Assembly (NCBI GenBank): GCA_017621205.1
Contig: JAGATQ010000027.1
Span: 50,608-114,607 of the forward strand
DNA length: 64,000 nucleotides
Reading direction: 5' to 3'
Source of the DNA: Lachnospira sp.
Lineage (GTDB): Bacteria > Bacillota > Clostridia > Lachnospirales > Lachnospiraceae
Numbering within the stretch: position 1 is the first letter of the stretch; every line of letters starts with the position of its first letter. Under the pieces are notes generated by a model that saw only the letters and a list, made by a program, of their open reading frames with translations, searched no databases and was not told the DNA's origin. Both the position numbers and the translations under genes were made by a program. This document shows positions 54,644 through 63,751 of the stretch, in pieces.

Positions 54644-55608
54644 TGGAAAATAAGGATGTCAAAAAAACGCAGGAAGCGAAAAATAATGTGAGTGAGAATA
54701 CCAATGAGAAGGCTGAGCAGGATATGTACAAGGAGATGAAAAAAAGAATCCGTAATGAAAAGCGGGCTGCCAGAAAAAGTGCTAACAAGCAGGTGAACTG
54801 GCCCGTTACGGTGCTTCTGATACTGGGCTTAAGTACGGTTATTTTTCCGTTGTACATGACGGTAATGATTGCATTTAAGCAGCCATCTGAAATGACGAAT
54901 AGCATTAAAGGTATATTGTCACTGCCGAAAACATGGAGCTTGTCAAACTTTAGGGAAGCCATGGAGGTAACAGATTTTTGGAATTCCCTTGGTAACAGTT
55001 TGATTATTACGCTTGCAACGGTGGCAATTTCTATCCTGCTGCACTCCATGCTGGGCTATGTGCTGGGACGCATGAGAGCAAAGAATAAGGGTTATAAGCT
55101 TGTTTATTTTTATATTATAAGTGGTATGTTTGTACCGTTTGCGATTTTGATGATGCCGCTGGTAAAGCAGACATCACTGTTGCATTTAGATAATATGCTT
55201 GGAGTAATTATCTTATATACTGTTTTTTATATGCCAATGAATGTGTTGCTTTACTCGGGATATCTTACGAATATTCCTCTTGCTTTAGAGGAGGCTGCCT
55301 ATGTAGATGGTGCAACGACCTTTAAAACTTATTGGAGTATTGTGTTTCCGGTTATGAAGCCAATGCATGCAACGGTGGCGATTCTAACCGCTCTTGGAAC
55401 ATGGAATGATGTTATGACACCGTTGGTTATTATGTCTGGTTCTAAGAATACGCTGCCACTGGCACAGTTGTCTTTCCAGACACAGTTTGGTGCGAATTAT
55501 AATCTTGCCTTTGCATCTTATTTGTTAGCATTATTGCCAATTGTATTGTTCTATGTAATATGCCAGAAGCAGATTTTAAGTGGTGTAGTTAGTGGAGCAG
55601 TAAAGTAG
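54643..55608 (+). CDS. Sugar ABC transporter permease, MalG type
   Basis: A 321-residue permease with a charged N-terminal extension (about 1-48) rich in Lys and Glu, then six membrane segments. The EAA motif is IPLALEEAAYVDGATTFKTY, and the C-terminal LPLAQLSFQTQFG is typical of MalG/MsmG proteins. It pairs with the MalF-type protein encoded just upstream. The required ATPase (MsmK/UgpC-like) is not in the window and is probably shared with other sugar systems. Confidence 0.95.
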   Translation: MENKDVKKTQEAKNNVSENTNEKAEQDMYKEMKKRIRNEKRAARKSANKQVNWPVTVLLILGLSTVIFPLYMTVMIAFKQPSEMTNSIKGILSLPKTWSLSNFREAMEVTDFWNSLGNSLIITLATVAISILLHSMLGYVLGRMRAKNKGYKLVYFYIISGMFVPFAILMMPLVKQTSLLHLDNMLGVIILYTVFYMPMNVLLYSGYLTNIPLALEEAAYVDGATTFKTYWSIVFPVMKPMHATVAILTALGTWNDVMTPLVIMSGSKNTLPLAQLSFQTQFGANYNLAFASYLLALLPIVLFYVICQKQILSGVVSGAVK

Positions 55609-55632
55609 TTTTTGTAAGTTAAGGAGGCTATC

Positions 55633-57813
55633 ATGAGTATTTATTTTGATGAACAAAACCGTATATTTCATCTGACGACATTACATTCGGACTATCAAAT
55701 CAAGATTGATATGTATGGTTATTTATTACATCTATATTATGGGAGAAGAACAGAGCAGAATGCTGATACGGTATTGACCTATGCGGACCGTGGTTTTTCT
55801 GGAAATCCTTATGATGCTGACAGGGACCGTACCTATTCCATGGATGTACTGCCACAGGAATTTCCTGTGAGAGGGACAGGGGATTATCGCAGTGTGGCAC
55901 TCTCCCTCGAGGATGCTAAGGGAACCAAGGGATGTGATTTCCGGTATGTCTCCCACAAAATAGTTAAGGGAAAATATAGTTTAAAGGGGCTCCCGGCAGT
56001 GTATGCCGGGGAGTCACAGGCAGACACACTGGAAATTAAGCTTAGGGATTCCGTGTTACAGGTGGAGGTGACCTTGCTTTACGGTGTGCTGCCAGAGATT
56101 GATTGTATTACCCGGAGTGTACTGGTAGAAAATAAAGGCGGGGAAACAGTGACGGTTGATAAAGCAGCTTCTGCATGTCTGGATTTTGTTACCGGGGATT
56201 TTGATGTCATCACGTTCCATGGCAGACATGCAATGGAACGACAGTATGAGCGTACGAGACTTGGGCATCATGCAGTAACAATTGGAAGCCGGCGGGGAAC
56301 ATCGAGCCACCAGTATAATCCGATGATGATTTTAGCAGATAAGGAGGCTACGGAAGATAACGGACGGTGTTATGCCATGTCTTTTGTGTATAGTGGTGGA
56401 TTTGAAGCAGGTGTTGAGAAAGACCAGATGAACCAGACGAGAATGCTGATGGGTCTGGAATCAGAGCAGCTTCGTTACCGTATCAAGCCGGGTAAGCAAT
56501 GGATTATTCCTGAGGTTATCTGTACCTACAGTGATAACGGATTTCAGGAGCTGTCGTCACAGCTGCATCAGTGTATCCGGTATCATGTATGCCGTGGGCA
56601 ATATCAGCTTAAGCCACGTCCGGTATTGATTAACAGTTGGGAAGCATCGTATTTTGATATTCATGCGGATAATCTGCTTACGCTTGCGAAGGAGGCGGCA
56701 GAGCTTGGTATGGATATGCTTGTAATGGATGATGGATGGTTTGGCAAACGGGATGACGACTACAGTGGGCTTGGAGACTGGTATGTGAATGAGCAAAAGA
56801 TTGGAATGCCGCTAAGTAAGCTGATTGAAGGCATCAATAAAGAGGGACTGAAATTTGGTATCTGGTTTGAACCGGAGATGGTGAATGAGGATAGTGATTT
56901 ATACCGCTTACACCCAGACTGGGCGCTGACGATTCCGGGAAGGAATCCGGTCAGGGGGCGAAGCCAGCTTTTATTAGATTTTTCAAGGGCAGAGGTTGTG
57001 GAATATATCTATGGACAGATGAAGGCGATTTTGGATCACAATGCAATTGATTATATCAAATGGGATATGAACCGTAGTATTTGTGATGTGTATTCCCATG
57101 AAGAGCGGTTGTCTGGAGAGGTGCTGTATGATTATATGTTAGGGTTATATGATGTATTAGAGCGGCTGCATGAGAATTACCCGGACATTCTGATTGAGGG
57201 ATGCAGCGGTGGCGGCGGACGGTTTGATGCGGGTATGTTATATTATACGCCACAAATCTGGTGCAGCGATAATACGGATGCAATTAACCGCACAAGAATT
57301 CAATATGGCACATCCTTTGGTTATCCGGTATCCGCAGTAGGAGCACATGTATCTGCGGTTCCGAATCACCAGACAGGTCGTATTACCTCATTGAGAACCA
57401 GAGGTGTCGTAGCGATGGCAGGTGCCTTTGGTTACGAATTAGACTTATCGAAGCTGAGTGCTGATGATAAAAAGGAAATCCGGCAGCAGGTAGAACGGTA
57501 TAAGGAGTTGGAGGCCTTGATTTTTGATGGAACCTATTACCGTCTTAGCAATCCCTTTGAGGAAGCAGTTGCAGCGTGGGCGATGGTAGCAAAGGACCAG
57601 TCAGAGTGTTTGTTTAGTGCAGTACAGCTTCAGATAGAGGGGAATATGCCCCCAATCTTTGTAAGGCTAAAGGGGCTGAAAGAGCATGCGGTCTATGTGG
57701 ATGAAGCTACAGCAAAGGAATATTCCTCTGATGTATTGATGGAAGTGGGAATACCGTTACCTTTTGTGATGGAGGACTATCACAGCGAGCAGATAAGGTT
57801 GAAATTGAAATAA
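55633..57813 (+). CDS. Alpha-galactosidase, GH36
   Basis: Hydrolyses terminal alpha-1,6-galactosides such as melibiose, raffinose and stachyose. The 726-residue cytosolic enzyme has the GH36 layout: an N-terminal beta-supersandwich (about 1-320), a TIM barrel and a small C-terminal beta domain. Seen: MDMLVMDDGWFGKRDDD, GLKFGIWFEPEMVN, IDYIKWDMNRSICD with the nucleophile Asp, ILIEGCSGGGGRFDAGML, and CSDNTDAINRTRIQYG with the acid/base Asp. No signal peptide is present, so it acts on imported sugar. The ATG follows TTAAGGAGGCTATC, 24 bp after the permease gene. Confidence 0.96.
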   Translation: MSIYFDEQNRIFHLTTLHSDYQIKIDMYGYLLHLYYGRRTEQNADTVLTYADRGFSGNPYDADRDRTYSMDVLPQEFPVRGTGDYRSVALSLEDAKGTKGCDFRYVSHKIVKGKYSLKGLPAVYAGESQADTLEIKLRDSVLQVEVTLLYGVLPEIDCITRSVLVENKGGETVTVDKAASACLDFVTGDFDVITFHGRHAMERQYERTRLGHHAVTIGSRRGTSSHQYNPMMILADKEATEDNGRCYAMSFVYSGGFEAGVEKDQMNQTRMLMGLESEQLRYRIKPGKQWIIPEVICTYSDNGFQELSSQLHQCIRYHVCRGQYQLKPRPVLINSWEASYFDIHADNLLTLAKEAAELGMDMLVMDDGWFGKRDDDYSGLGDWYVNEQKIGMPLSKLIEGINKEGLKFGIWFEPEMVNEDSDLYRLHPDWALTIPGRNPVRGRSQLLLDFSRAEVVEYIYGQMKAILDHNAIDYIKWDMNRSICDVYSHEERLSGEVLYDYMLGLYDVLERLHENYPDILIEGCSGGGGRFDAGMLYYTPQIWCSDNTDAINRTRIQYGTSFGYPVSAVGAHVSAVPNHQTGRITSLRTRGVVAMAGAFGYELDLSKLSADDKKEIRQQVERYKELEALIFDGTYYRLSNPFEEAVAAWAMVAKDQSECLFSAVQLQIEGNMPPIFVRLKGLKEHAVYVDEATAKEYSSDVLMEVGIPLPFVMEDYHSEQIRLKLK

Positions 57814-57827
57814 AAGGAGGCGGTAAT

Positions 57828-59105
57828 ATGAAATCAACTACAGAATGGAAAAAGGAGCTTCAAGGCGACGGATATAATCAACGTCTGGCAGATATTTATA
57901 TAGATGAACGGCAGATTTCCTATCAAAAAGACCGCTACACCAAAGCAATTGAAAGGTTTGAAGCACAATATGGAGAAGGTCCTGTAGTCATTTACAGTGC
58001 ACCGGGCAGAAGTGAGGTTGGAGGCAACCATACGGACCATCAGCATGGAGAGATTCTTGCGGCATCCATTAACTTAGATGCCATTGCAGTAACAAGACCA
58101 TTGGCACAGGATGTTGTGCGGGTAGTATCAGACGGCTACGATGAGATTGTAATAGATATCAAACAGTTGGGACTTATCGAAGAAGAGAAAGAAACAACAG
58201 CAGCATTGGTAAAAGGAGTGTTAGCAGGGGTAAAGAAGCGAGGCTATCAGATAGGCGGCTTTGAAAGTTATATTACGAGTGATGTGCTGATTGGGGCAGG
58301 GCTATCTTCTTCTGCAGCCTTTGAAACGGTGATCGGGACAATTCTTTCCTGCCTGTACAACGACGGATGCATTTCCTCTACGGAAATTGCTATGATTGGA
58401 CAGTATGCGGAAAATGTATATTTTGGGAAGCCGTGTGGTCTGATGGATCAGATGGCATGTGCAACAGGCAGTCTGGTACATGTGGATTTTTTAAATCCTG
58501 AGGAGCCGAAGGTAGAGCGGATTGCCTTTGATTTAAACCAATATGGATATAGTCTGTGCATTACGGATACCAAGGGTTCCCATGCTGATTTGACAGCGGA
58601 TTATGCAGCCGTGCCGGAAGAGATGAAGCGGGTTGCTGCTTTCTTTGGGAAAGATGTGCTTCGGACCGTTTCAGAGGAAGATATCATAAAGAATTTGCCT
58701 AAGCTGCGGATTGAGACAGGAGACAGGAGTGTGCTTCGTGCCTTGCATTTTATCAATGAAAATAAACGTGTTGGGCAGGAAGTGGAAGCGTTAAAAAGAG
58801 AGGATATCAGCACTTTTCTGAAGCTGGTTGAGGCATCTGGTAATTCTTCCTTTAAATATCTGCAAAATGTATATTCCAATAGTGATGTGCAGCAGCAGAA
58901 TGTGTCGCTTGCCCTGCAGCTTAGCGAGATGACACTTAAGGACGATGGTGTATGCCGTGTGCATGGCGGGGGATTTGCCGGAACGATTCAGGCTTTTGTT
59001 AAAAACGAGGCGGTTGCAACGTATTGTGATGTTATGAATCGAATATTTGGTGATGGAGCCTGCAGTATATTAAAGATTCGTAAATATGGTGGAATAGAGG
59101 TTTAA
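57828..59105 (+). CDS. galK: Galactokinase
   Basis: Phosphorylates alpha-D-galactose at C1 with ATP, the first Leloir step. The 425-residue GHMP kinase has the galactokinase signature PGRSEVGGNHTDHQHGEIL, ATP loop LIGAGLSSSAAFETVIG, LMDQMACATGS and the C-terminal VHGGGFAGTIQAFV. It is slightly longer at the N-terminus (about 45 residues before the signature) than many bacterial enzymes. It begins 14 bp after the alpha-galactosidase gene with AAAAGGAGGCGGTAAT. Confidence 0.97.
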   Translation: MKSTTEWKKELQGDGYNQRLADIYIDERQISYQKDRYTKAIERFEAQYGEGPVVIYSAPGRSEVGGNHTDHQHGEILAASINLDAIAVTRPLAQDVVRVVSDGYDEIVIDIKQLGLIEEEKETTAALVKGVLAGVKKRGYQIGGFESYITSDVLIGAGLSSSAAFETVIGTILSCLYNDGCISSTEIAMIGQYAENVYFGKPCGLMDQMACATGSLVHVDFLNPEEPKVERIAFDLNQYGYSLCITDTKGSHADLTADYAAVPEEMKRVAAFFGKDVLRTVSEEDIIKNLPKLRIETGDRSVLRALHFINENKRVGQEVEALKREDISTFLKLVEASGNSSFKYLQNVYSNSDVQQQNVSLALQLSEMTLKDDGVCRVHGGGFAGTIQAFVKNEAVATYCDVMNRIFGDGACSILKIRKYGGIEV

Positions 59106-59120
59106 AAAGGAGATGTTAGC

Positions 59121-60113
59121 ATGCGTATTCTAGTGTTAGGTGGAGCCGGATATATCGGTTCCCATACAGTATATGAATTAATTGATGAAGGATATGAGGT
59201 TGTCATTGTGGATAATCTACAGACAGGATTTCGGAAAGCAGTACATCCTGAGGCAGTATTTTATGAAGGTGATATCCGCAACCGTAAATTTATGGATTCT
59301 GTATTTGAAAAGGAACACATTGATGGTGTCATCCATTTTGCTGCCAGCTCCCAGGTTGGGGAGAGCATGAGAGACCCATTAAAGTATTACAGCAATAACC
59401 TGTGTGGAACGGAAGTGTTGTTAGAAAGCATGGTGGCACACCATGTAGATAAGATTGTATTTTCTTCTACCGCAGCAACCTATGGAGAGCCGGAGAACAT
59501 TCCAATTGTAGAAACAGACAGAACGTTGCCTACCAACTGCTATGGTGAGACGAAGCTGTCCATGGAGAAGATGTTTCACTGGACATCCCTTGCCCACCCG
59601 CTTCGTTTTGTTTCCCTTCGGTATTTCAATGCATGTGGAGCCCATCCAAACGGAAAAATCGGGGAGGCACATAATCCGGAGACCCACCTGATTCCATTGA
59701 TTTTGCAGGTGCCAAACAACCAGCGGGAGTACATTTCCATATTTGGAAACGATTACGACACTAAGGATGGCACCTGTGTCCGGGATTATATTCATGTAAA
59801 TGATTTGGCACAGGCACATATTCTTGCCATGAAGTACCTCTGTGATGGTGGGGAGAGCAGCATTTTCAACCTTGGCAATGGTGTTGGATTTACAGTCAAG
59901 GAGGTAGTAGAAGCAGCCAGAAGAGTAACAAAGCATCCAATTCCTGCCAAGGAGGAGGAGCGTCGTGCTGGCGACCCATCTACCCTGATTGCATCCAGTG
60001 AGAAGGCAAAGCGTGTTCTTGGCTGGAAACCACAGTATGCAGAGCTGGAAACCATTATTGACACTGCATGGAAATGGCACAAGGCTCATCCGGACGGATA
60101 TCAGGCAGAATAG
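59121..60113 (+). CDS. galE: UDP-glucose 4-epimerase
   Basis: Interconverts UDP-galactose and UDP-glucose. The 330-residue extended short-chain dehydrogenase has the NAD loop GGAGYIGSHTVYEL, DIRN, VIHFAASSQVGES, the catalytic pair in VFSSTAATYGEP and NCYGETKLSMEKM (Tyr-x-x-x-Lys), RYFNACGAHPNG and RVLGWKPQY. Length and motifs are typical. It sits 15 bp after galK with AAAAGGAGATGTTAGC and 11 bp before galT. Confidence 0.97.
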   Translation: MRILVLGGAGYIGSHTVYELIDEGYEVVIVDNLQTGFRKAVHPEAVFYEGDIRNRKFMDSVFEKEHIDGVIHFAASSQVGESMRDPLKYYSNNLCGTEVLLESMVAHHVDKIVFSSTAATYGEPENIPIVETDRTLPTNCYGETKLSMEKMFHWTSLAHPLRFVSLRYFNACGAHPNGKIGEAHNPETHLIPLILQVPNNQREYISIFGNDYDTKDGTCVRDYIHVNDLAQAHILAMKYLCDGGESSIFNLGNGVGFTVKEVVEAARRVTKHPIPAKEEERRAGDPSTLIASSEKAKRVLGWKPQYAELETIIDTAWKWHKAHPDGYQAE

Positions 60114-60124
60114 GAGGTGGTGGT

Positions 60125-61609
60125 ATGATAAAGCATCTGATTTCAGAGCTGGTAGAATATGGCACAGAAAATGGACTGATTGCTGCGGCAGACAAGGTGT
60201 ATACCACGAACCGCCTGTTAGAGCTGTTTGATGTGTTAGAGTACGAAGAAGAGCCTGTAGAGCCAAGACCACTGCATCTGATTCTTAAGGACATGACAGA
60301 CTATGCTGTTAAAAATGGTATGTTAGAGGAGGATACCGTCACGATGAGAGACCTCTTTGATACCAAAATCATGGGTGCAATTACACCGCCCCCCTCTGTA
60401 GTCCGTGCAGAGTTTGAAAAGCAATATCAAAAATCGCCGAAGGAGGCAACAAATTATTATTATGCTTTCAGTAAGGCAACGAATTACATCCGTGTGGACC
60501 GTATTGTAAAGGATGAGAAATGGGTTACTGATACAGAGTATGGACCGATTGATATCACCATTAATCTCTCCAAGCCGGAAAAAGACCCAAAGGATATTGC
60601 AAGGGCTTTAAGTGCCAAGAGCTCGTCTTATCCAAGCTGCCTGTTATGTATGGAAAATGAGGGATATGCTGGACATTTTTCCCATCCAGCGAGGCAGAAC
60701 CATCGCATTATTCCGTTAACGCTTGCGGGGGAGGATTATTTTCTTCAATATTCTCCGTATGTATATTACAACGAGCATTGCATTATTTTTAATAAGCAGC
60801 ACACACCGATGAAGATTGACCACGATGTATTTTTAAAGCTGTTAAGCTTTGTAGAGCAATTTCCTCATTATATGGCGGGTTCCAATGCCGACCTTCCAAT
60901 TGTAGGCGGCTCTATTTTAAGCCATGACCATTTTCAAGGGGGAGGCTATACGTTTGCGATGGCTAAGGCTCCCTTTGATTACAAGTTTACATTACCGGAG
61001 TATGAGGAGCTACAGGCTGGTGTTGTGAGATGGCCGATGTCCGTTATCCGGCTGCGGGGTAAGGATATGAAACGGATTGCAAAAGCGGCAGACCATATTT
61101 TAACAAGCTGGCGGTCTTATACGGACAAGGAAGCATTTATCTTTAGTGAGACGGATGGCATACCACACAATACCATTACCCCGATTGCAAGAATGCATGA
61201 GGATTTGTTTGAGCTGGATTTGGTACTCCGCAATAATATAACGACAGAGGAATGTCCGTGGGGGGTGTACCATCCCAGTGCAGACCTTCATCATATTAAA
61301 AAGGAAAATATCGGATTAATTGAGGTTATGGGCCTTGCCGTCCTGCCTGCTCGTTTAAAGAGGGAGATTGCCTTGCTTGAAGATGCGATTTTAAATGGCA
61401 GGGATATCCGTGAAAATGAGGAGATTGAGAAGCATGCGGACTGGGTCGAGGAATGGATTGGTAATTATGAGATAACAAAGGAGAATCTTCATGATATCAT
61501 AAGGGATGAAATTAGTAAGGTGTTTGTTAAGGTGCTTTTGTGTGCAGGGGTGTTTAAGCGTACAGATGAGGGACAGGCAGCGTTTAGGAGGTTTATTGAT
61601 AGCCTGTAG
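60125..61609 (+). CDS. galT: Galactose-1-phosphate uridylyltransferase, class II
   Basis: Exchanges UMP between UDP-glucose and galactose-1-phosphate. The 494-residue length and sequence match the Firmicute class II (GalT2) enzymes rather than the ~350-residue class I. The active-site region reads PIVGGSILSHDHFQGGGYT. Also seen are SSYPSCLLCMENEGYAGHFS with HPARQNHR, and EECPWGVYHPSADLHHIKKENIG. The start at 60125 follows AGGAGGTGGT; the upstream in-frame extension overlaps galE and is rejected. It is the last gene of the operon, followed by a terminator at 61703. Confidence 0.96.
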   Translation: MIKHLISELVEYGTENGLIAAADKVYTTNRLLELFDVLEYEEEPVEPRPLHLILKDMTDYAVKNGMLEEDTVTMRDLFDTKIMGAITPPPSVVRAEFEKQYQKSPKEATNYYYAFSKATNYIRVDRIVKDEKWVTDTEYGPIDITINLSKPEKDPKDIARALSAKSSSYPSCLLCMENEGYAGHFSHPARQNHRIIPLTLAGEDYFLQYSPYVYYNEHCIIFNKQHTPMKIDHDVFLKLLSFVEQFPHYMAGSNADLPIVGGSILSHDHFQGGGYTFAMAKAPFDYKFTLPEYEELQAGVVRWPMSVIRLRGKDMKRIAKAADHILTSWRSYTDKEAFIFSETDGIPHNTITPIARMHEDLFELDLVLRNNITTEECPWGVYHPSADLHHIKKENIGLIEVMGLAVLPARLKREIALLEDAILNGRDIRENEEIEKHADWVEEWIGNYEITKENLHDIIRDEISKVFVKVLLCAGVFKRTDEGQAAFRRFIDSL

Positions 61610-61979
61610 AAGCGAAATTAAGATGATTTAAGCGGTGTGCTAACACTGTTAATTGGATGGTAAAATAATTACATTACGCAAAGGTGGTTTTGTGTAGTTT
61701 TTGAGGCAGAAGGGATTATGAATTTGTAAAAACCAATTTCATAGTCTGTTCTGCCTCTTTGTATTTTATGGTTGTAACGAAGTGTTATGATGTTGGGGTT
61801 AAATGGTATTTTGGTCCCAACGAATGTCACGGATTGCTTTGTTTTTTTCACAAGCATCTGTTTTATAATTATTTAATTTATGCTATACTTAATTTATATA
61901 ATTATAAATTGAGATTTAATTTTTATATGTAAAATTATACTTGAAAAGTGTGTTCATTTATTTACCGGAGGTGTTATTC
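61610..61979. other. Intergenic region after the galactoside operon
   Basis: These 370 bp hold the operon terminator (61703-61766), then an AT-rich stretch with several TATA-like boxes near 61880-61920 that probably contains the promoter of the barnase-domain gene. No single -35/-10 pair stands out. Confidence 0.5.
61703..61766 (+). terminator. Long hairpin terminator of the galactoside operon
   Basis: GAGGCAGA pairs with TCTGCCTC, and inside it ATTATGAATT pairs with AATTTCATAGT with small bulges, followed by TTTGTATTTT. It can probably act in both directions. Confidence 0.8.
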
Positions 61980-63197
61980 ATGTATCAAAGACTTAAGACA
62001 GAGAAAGCAATAGCAGGGAACCGCCTTAAACGGAGTATTGTTTTATTTTTATATTTATTTGTTATAGCAGCAATGCTGTTTCCAATAGGATTTACAGACG
62101 GGGGTAGTGTCATTTCCACAAAGGCAGCTTCTAACAGATTAAATAAATCGGAAAAGACGATGTGGGTGGGTGATACCTTAAAATTAAAGGTGATGCATAA
62201 CAAGAAAAAAGTGAAATGGTCATCCAGTAAAAAATCTGTAGCAACTGTTTCTGCCAAGGGAAAGGTGAAAGCCAAAAAGGCTGGTAATGCAGTAATTACA
62301 GCAAAGGTGGGGGGTAAGAAATATAAGTGTTCGGTCTACGTTAAGAAGATGTCAATTAATAAAAGTGCCATTACACTTTATGTAGGAGATAATAAAGACT
62401 TATATTTAAAGAACCCTAAAAAAGATGTAACATGGTTTAGCAGTAAGCCCTCTGTTGCTTATGCCAATGGGGAAAAGGTGTTTGGAGTAGCTGCCGGACG
62501 GGCAGTTGTGGTTGCACAATGTGATGGAAAAACCTATATCTGTAATGTAGAAGTGTTAGCGAAAGAATCTGCTGCGGATGAACGTGAGACAAATACAAAA
62601 ACAGAAGAAAAAGAAGCAGTCACAGCTTTAAGTGCCGATAAGCTTACCATGCCCTTTGATTCCACTATGTCATTGACGTTAAATAACCCCAAGGGCACAG
62701 TAACATGGACCACAAGTGATTATAGCGTTGCCCAGGTAAATGGTAATAAGGTATATAGTACATTTGTCGGCGAGGCTGTGATTACGGCACAGTGTAATGG
62801 GGTTTCCTATAGCTGTACGGTTACCGTGGTACCTGGAGAAACAGAGCAGATGGAGCGGGAGGGTATTTATACAAGCAAGGATAAGGTTGCTTTATATATA
62901 CATACCTATCACAAGCTTCCGTCTAATTTTATAACAAAAAGTTATGCCACTGTTTTAGGAGGCTTGTTAGAAAGACCGCTTCTTAGAGCTCATTATCGTA
63001 AATGTATCGGAGGAGACCGGTATTTTAACTATGAGGGTTCTCTGCCAGAAAAAGAGAACCGCAAGTATTACGAATGTGACATTAATACGTTAGGTGCACA
63101 ATCAAGGGGAACCGAGCGTCTGGTATATTCCAATGATGGATTGATATATTATACGCCGGACCATTACAATACGTTTATTTTATTATATGAAGAATAG
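61980..63197 (+). CDS. Secreted BIG2-domain protein with C-terminal barnase-like ribonuclease
   Basis: A 405-residue exported protein. The signal segment (about 17-40) is followed by a possible cut near STKAAS (46-51). Three Ig-like BIG2 repeats span about 52-123, 125-194 and 215-286, each with a V-x-W-(S/T)-(S/T) core (KWSSSKKSVATV, TWFSSKPSVAYA, TWTTSDYSVAQV). Residues ~298-405 match barnase closely: TYHKLPSNFITKS, KCIGGDRYFNYEGSLP, YYECDIN, RGTERLVYSND and YTPDHYNTF. The catalytic set is intact: Lys320, Glu365, Arg376, Arg380 and His395 correspond to barnase K27, E73, R83, R87 and H102; the R59 position is Tyr. The start at 61980 follows CCGGAGGTGTTATTC. A barstar-like inhibitor gene follows after 21 bp, so this is probably a secreted RNase toxin or scavenging nuclease. 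Confidence 0.9.
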   Translation: MYQRLKTEKAIAGNRLKRSIVLFLYLFVIAAMLFPIGFTDGGSVISTKAASNRLNKSEKTMWVGDTLKLKVMHNKKKVKWSSSKKSVATVSAKGKVKAKKAGNAVITAKVGGKKYKCSVYVKKMSINKSAITLYVGDNKDLYLKNPKKDVTWFSSKPSVAYANGEKVFGVAAGRAVVVAQCDGKTYICNVEVLAKESAADERETNTKTEEKEAVTALSADKLTMPFDSTMSLTLNNPKGTVTWTTSDYSVAQVNGNKVYSTFVGEAVITAQCNGVSYSCTVTVVPGETEQMEREGIYTSKDKVALYIHTYHKLPSNFITKSYATVLGGLLERPLLRAHYRKCIGGDRYFNYEGSLPEKENRKYYECDINTLGAQSRGTERLVYSNDGLIYYTPDHYNTFILLYEE

Positions 63198-63218
63198 TAC
63201 ATATATGAGGATTACGAG

Positions 63219-63476
63219 ATGGAGATTATCTTAGATTTTAAAAATATTAACAGTAAAGAAGAGCTGCATTGTTACTTACAGCAGCAATTACAGCTGTCTG
63301 ATAGTTATGGGAAAAATCTGGATGCCCTGCATGATTGCTTATCCGAAAGACAGGATAAGTATTATGTCAGGGTAGAACATCTCGACCATTTAAGAAGCAT
63401 TTTAGGGAATTATGCGGATACACTGCTTCGGGTGTTTCGCGATAGCGGTAACAGCGTTACTGATAGTGACAGATAA
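63219..63476 (+). CDS. Barstar-like ribonuclease inhibitor
   Basis: An 85-residue cytosolic protein, the likely immunity partner of the secreted barnase-like RNase encoded 21 bp upstream. It aligns by eye with barstar: KNINSKEELHCYLQQQLQLS, SYGKNLDALHDCLSE (barstar YYGENLDALWDCL, keeping the Asp35 and Asp39 equivalents that contact the RNase active site; Trp38 is His here) and YADTLLRVFRDSGNS. The last beta strand of barstar is absent: the frame ends VTDSDR. Reading one base over from about 63453 gives ALLIVTDNC then stop at 63481-63483, a good beta strand, so a small frameshift may have cut the end. GAGGATTACGAG precedes the ATG. Confidence 0.85.
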   Translation: MEIILDFKNINSKEELHCYLQQQLQLSDSYGKNLDALHDCLSERQDKYYVRVEHLDHLRSILGNYADTLLRVFRDSGNSVTDSDR

Positions 63477-63592
63477 TTGCTAATCACACATTCACTGAGT
63501 TCTTAACTATCATTCTATATAAAATCTTGTGCCAAAACTTATCCATGTCTATAGAGAAATTGCGTGAGGGAGGGGAGCTGGAAAATCCCTCT

Positions 63593-63621
63593 TTGCAGAA
63601 CGCAATAAAATATGCTATACT
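63593..63621 (+). promoter_or_regulatory. Promoter of the exported-protein gene at 63752
   Basis: TTGCAG (63593-63598), a 17-nt spacer and TATACT (63616-63621). A GAGGGA/TCCCTC inverted repeat lies just upstream (about 63566-63591). The leader to the start codon is ~125 nt with nothing recognised. Confidence 0.6.
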
Positions 63622-63751
63622 CACGATATAAGTAACATCTTAAAAATATTAATATTAACAAAAGAATAAAAGCGAATAATGAGATTTAAAAGAATAAATA
63701 GCATAAGCACATTTCAAATTAAAAGCATTTCATACAAAAGGAGAATTCCCA

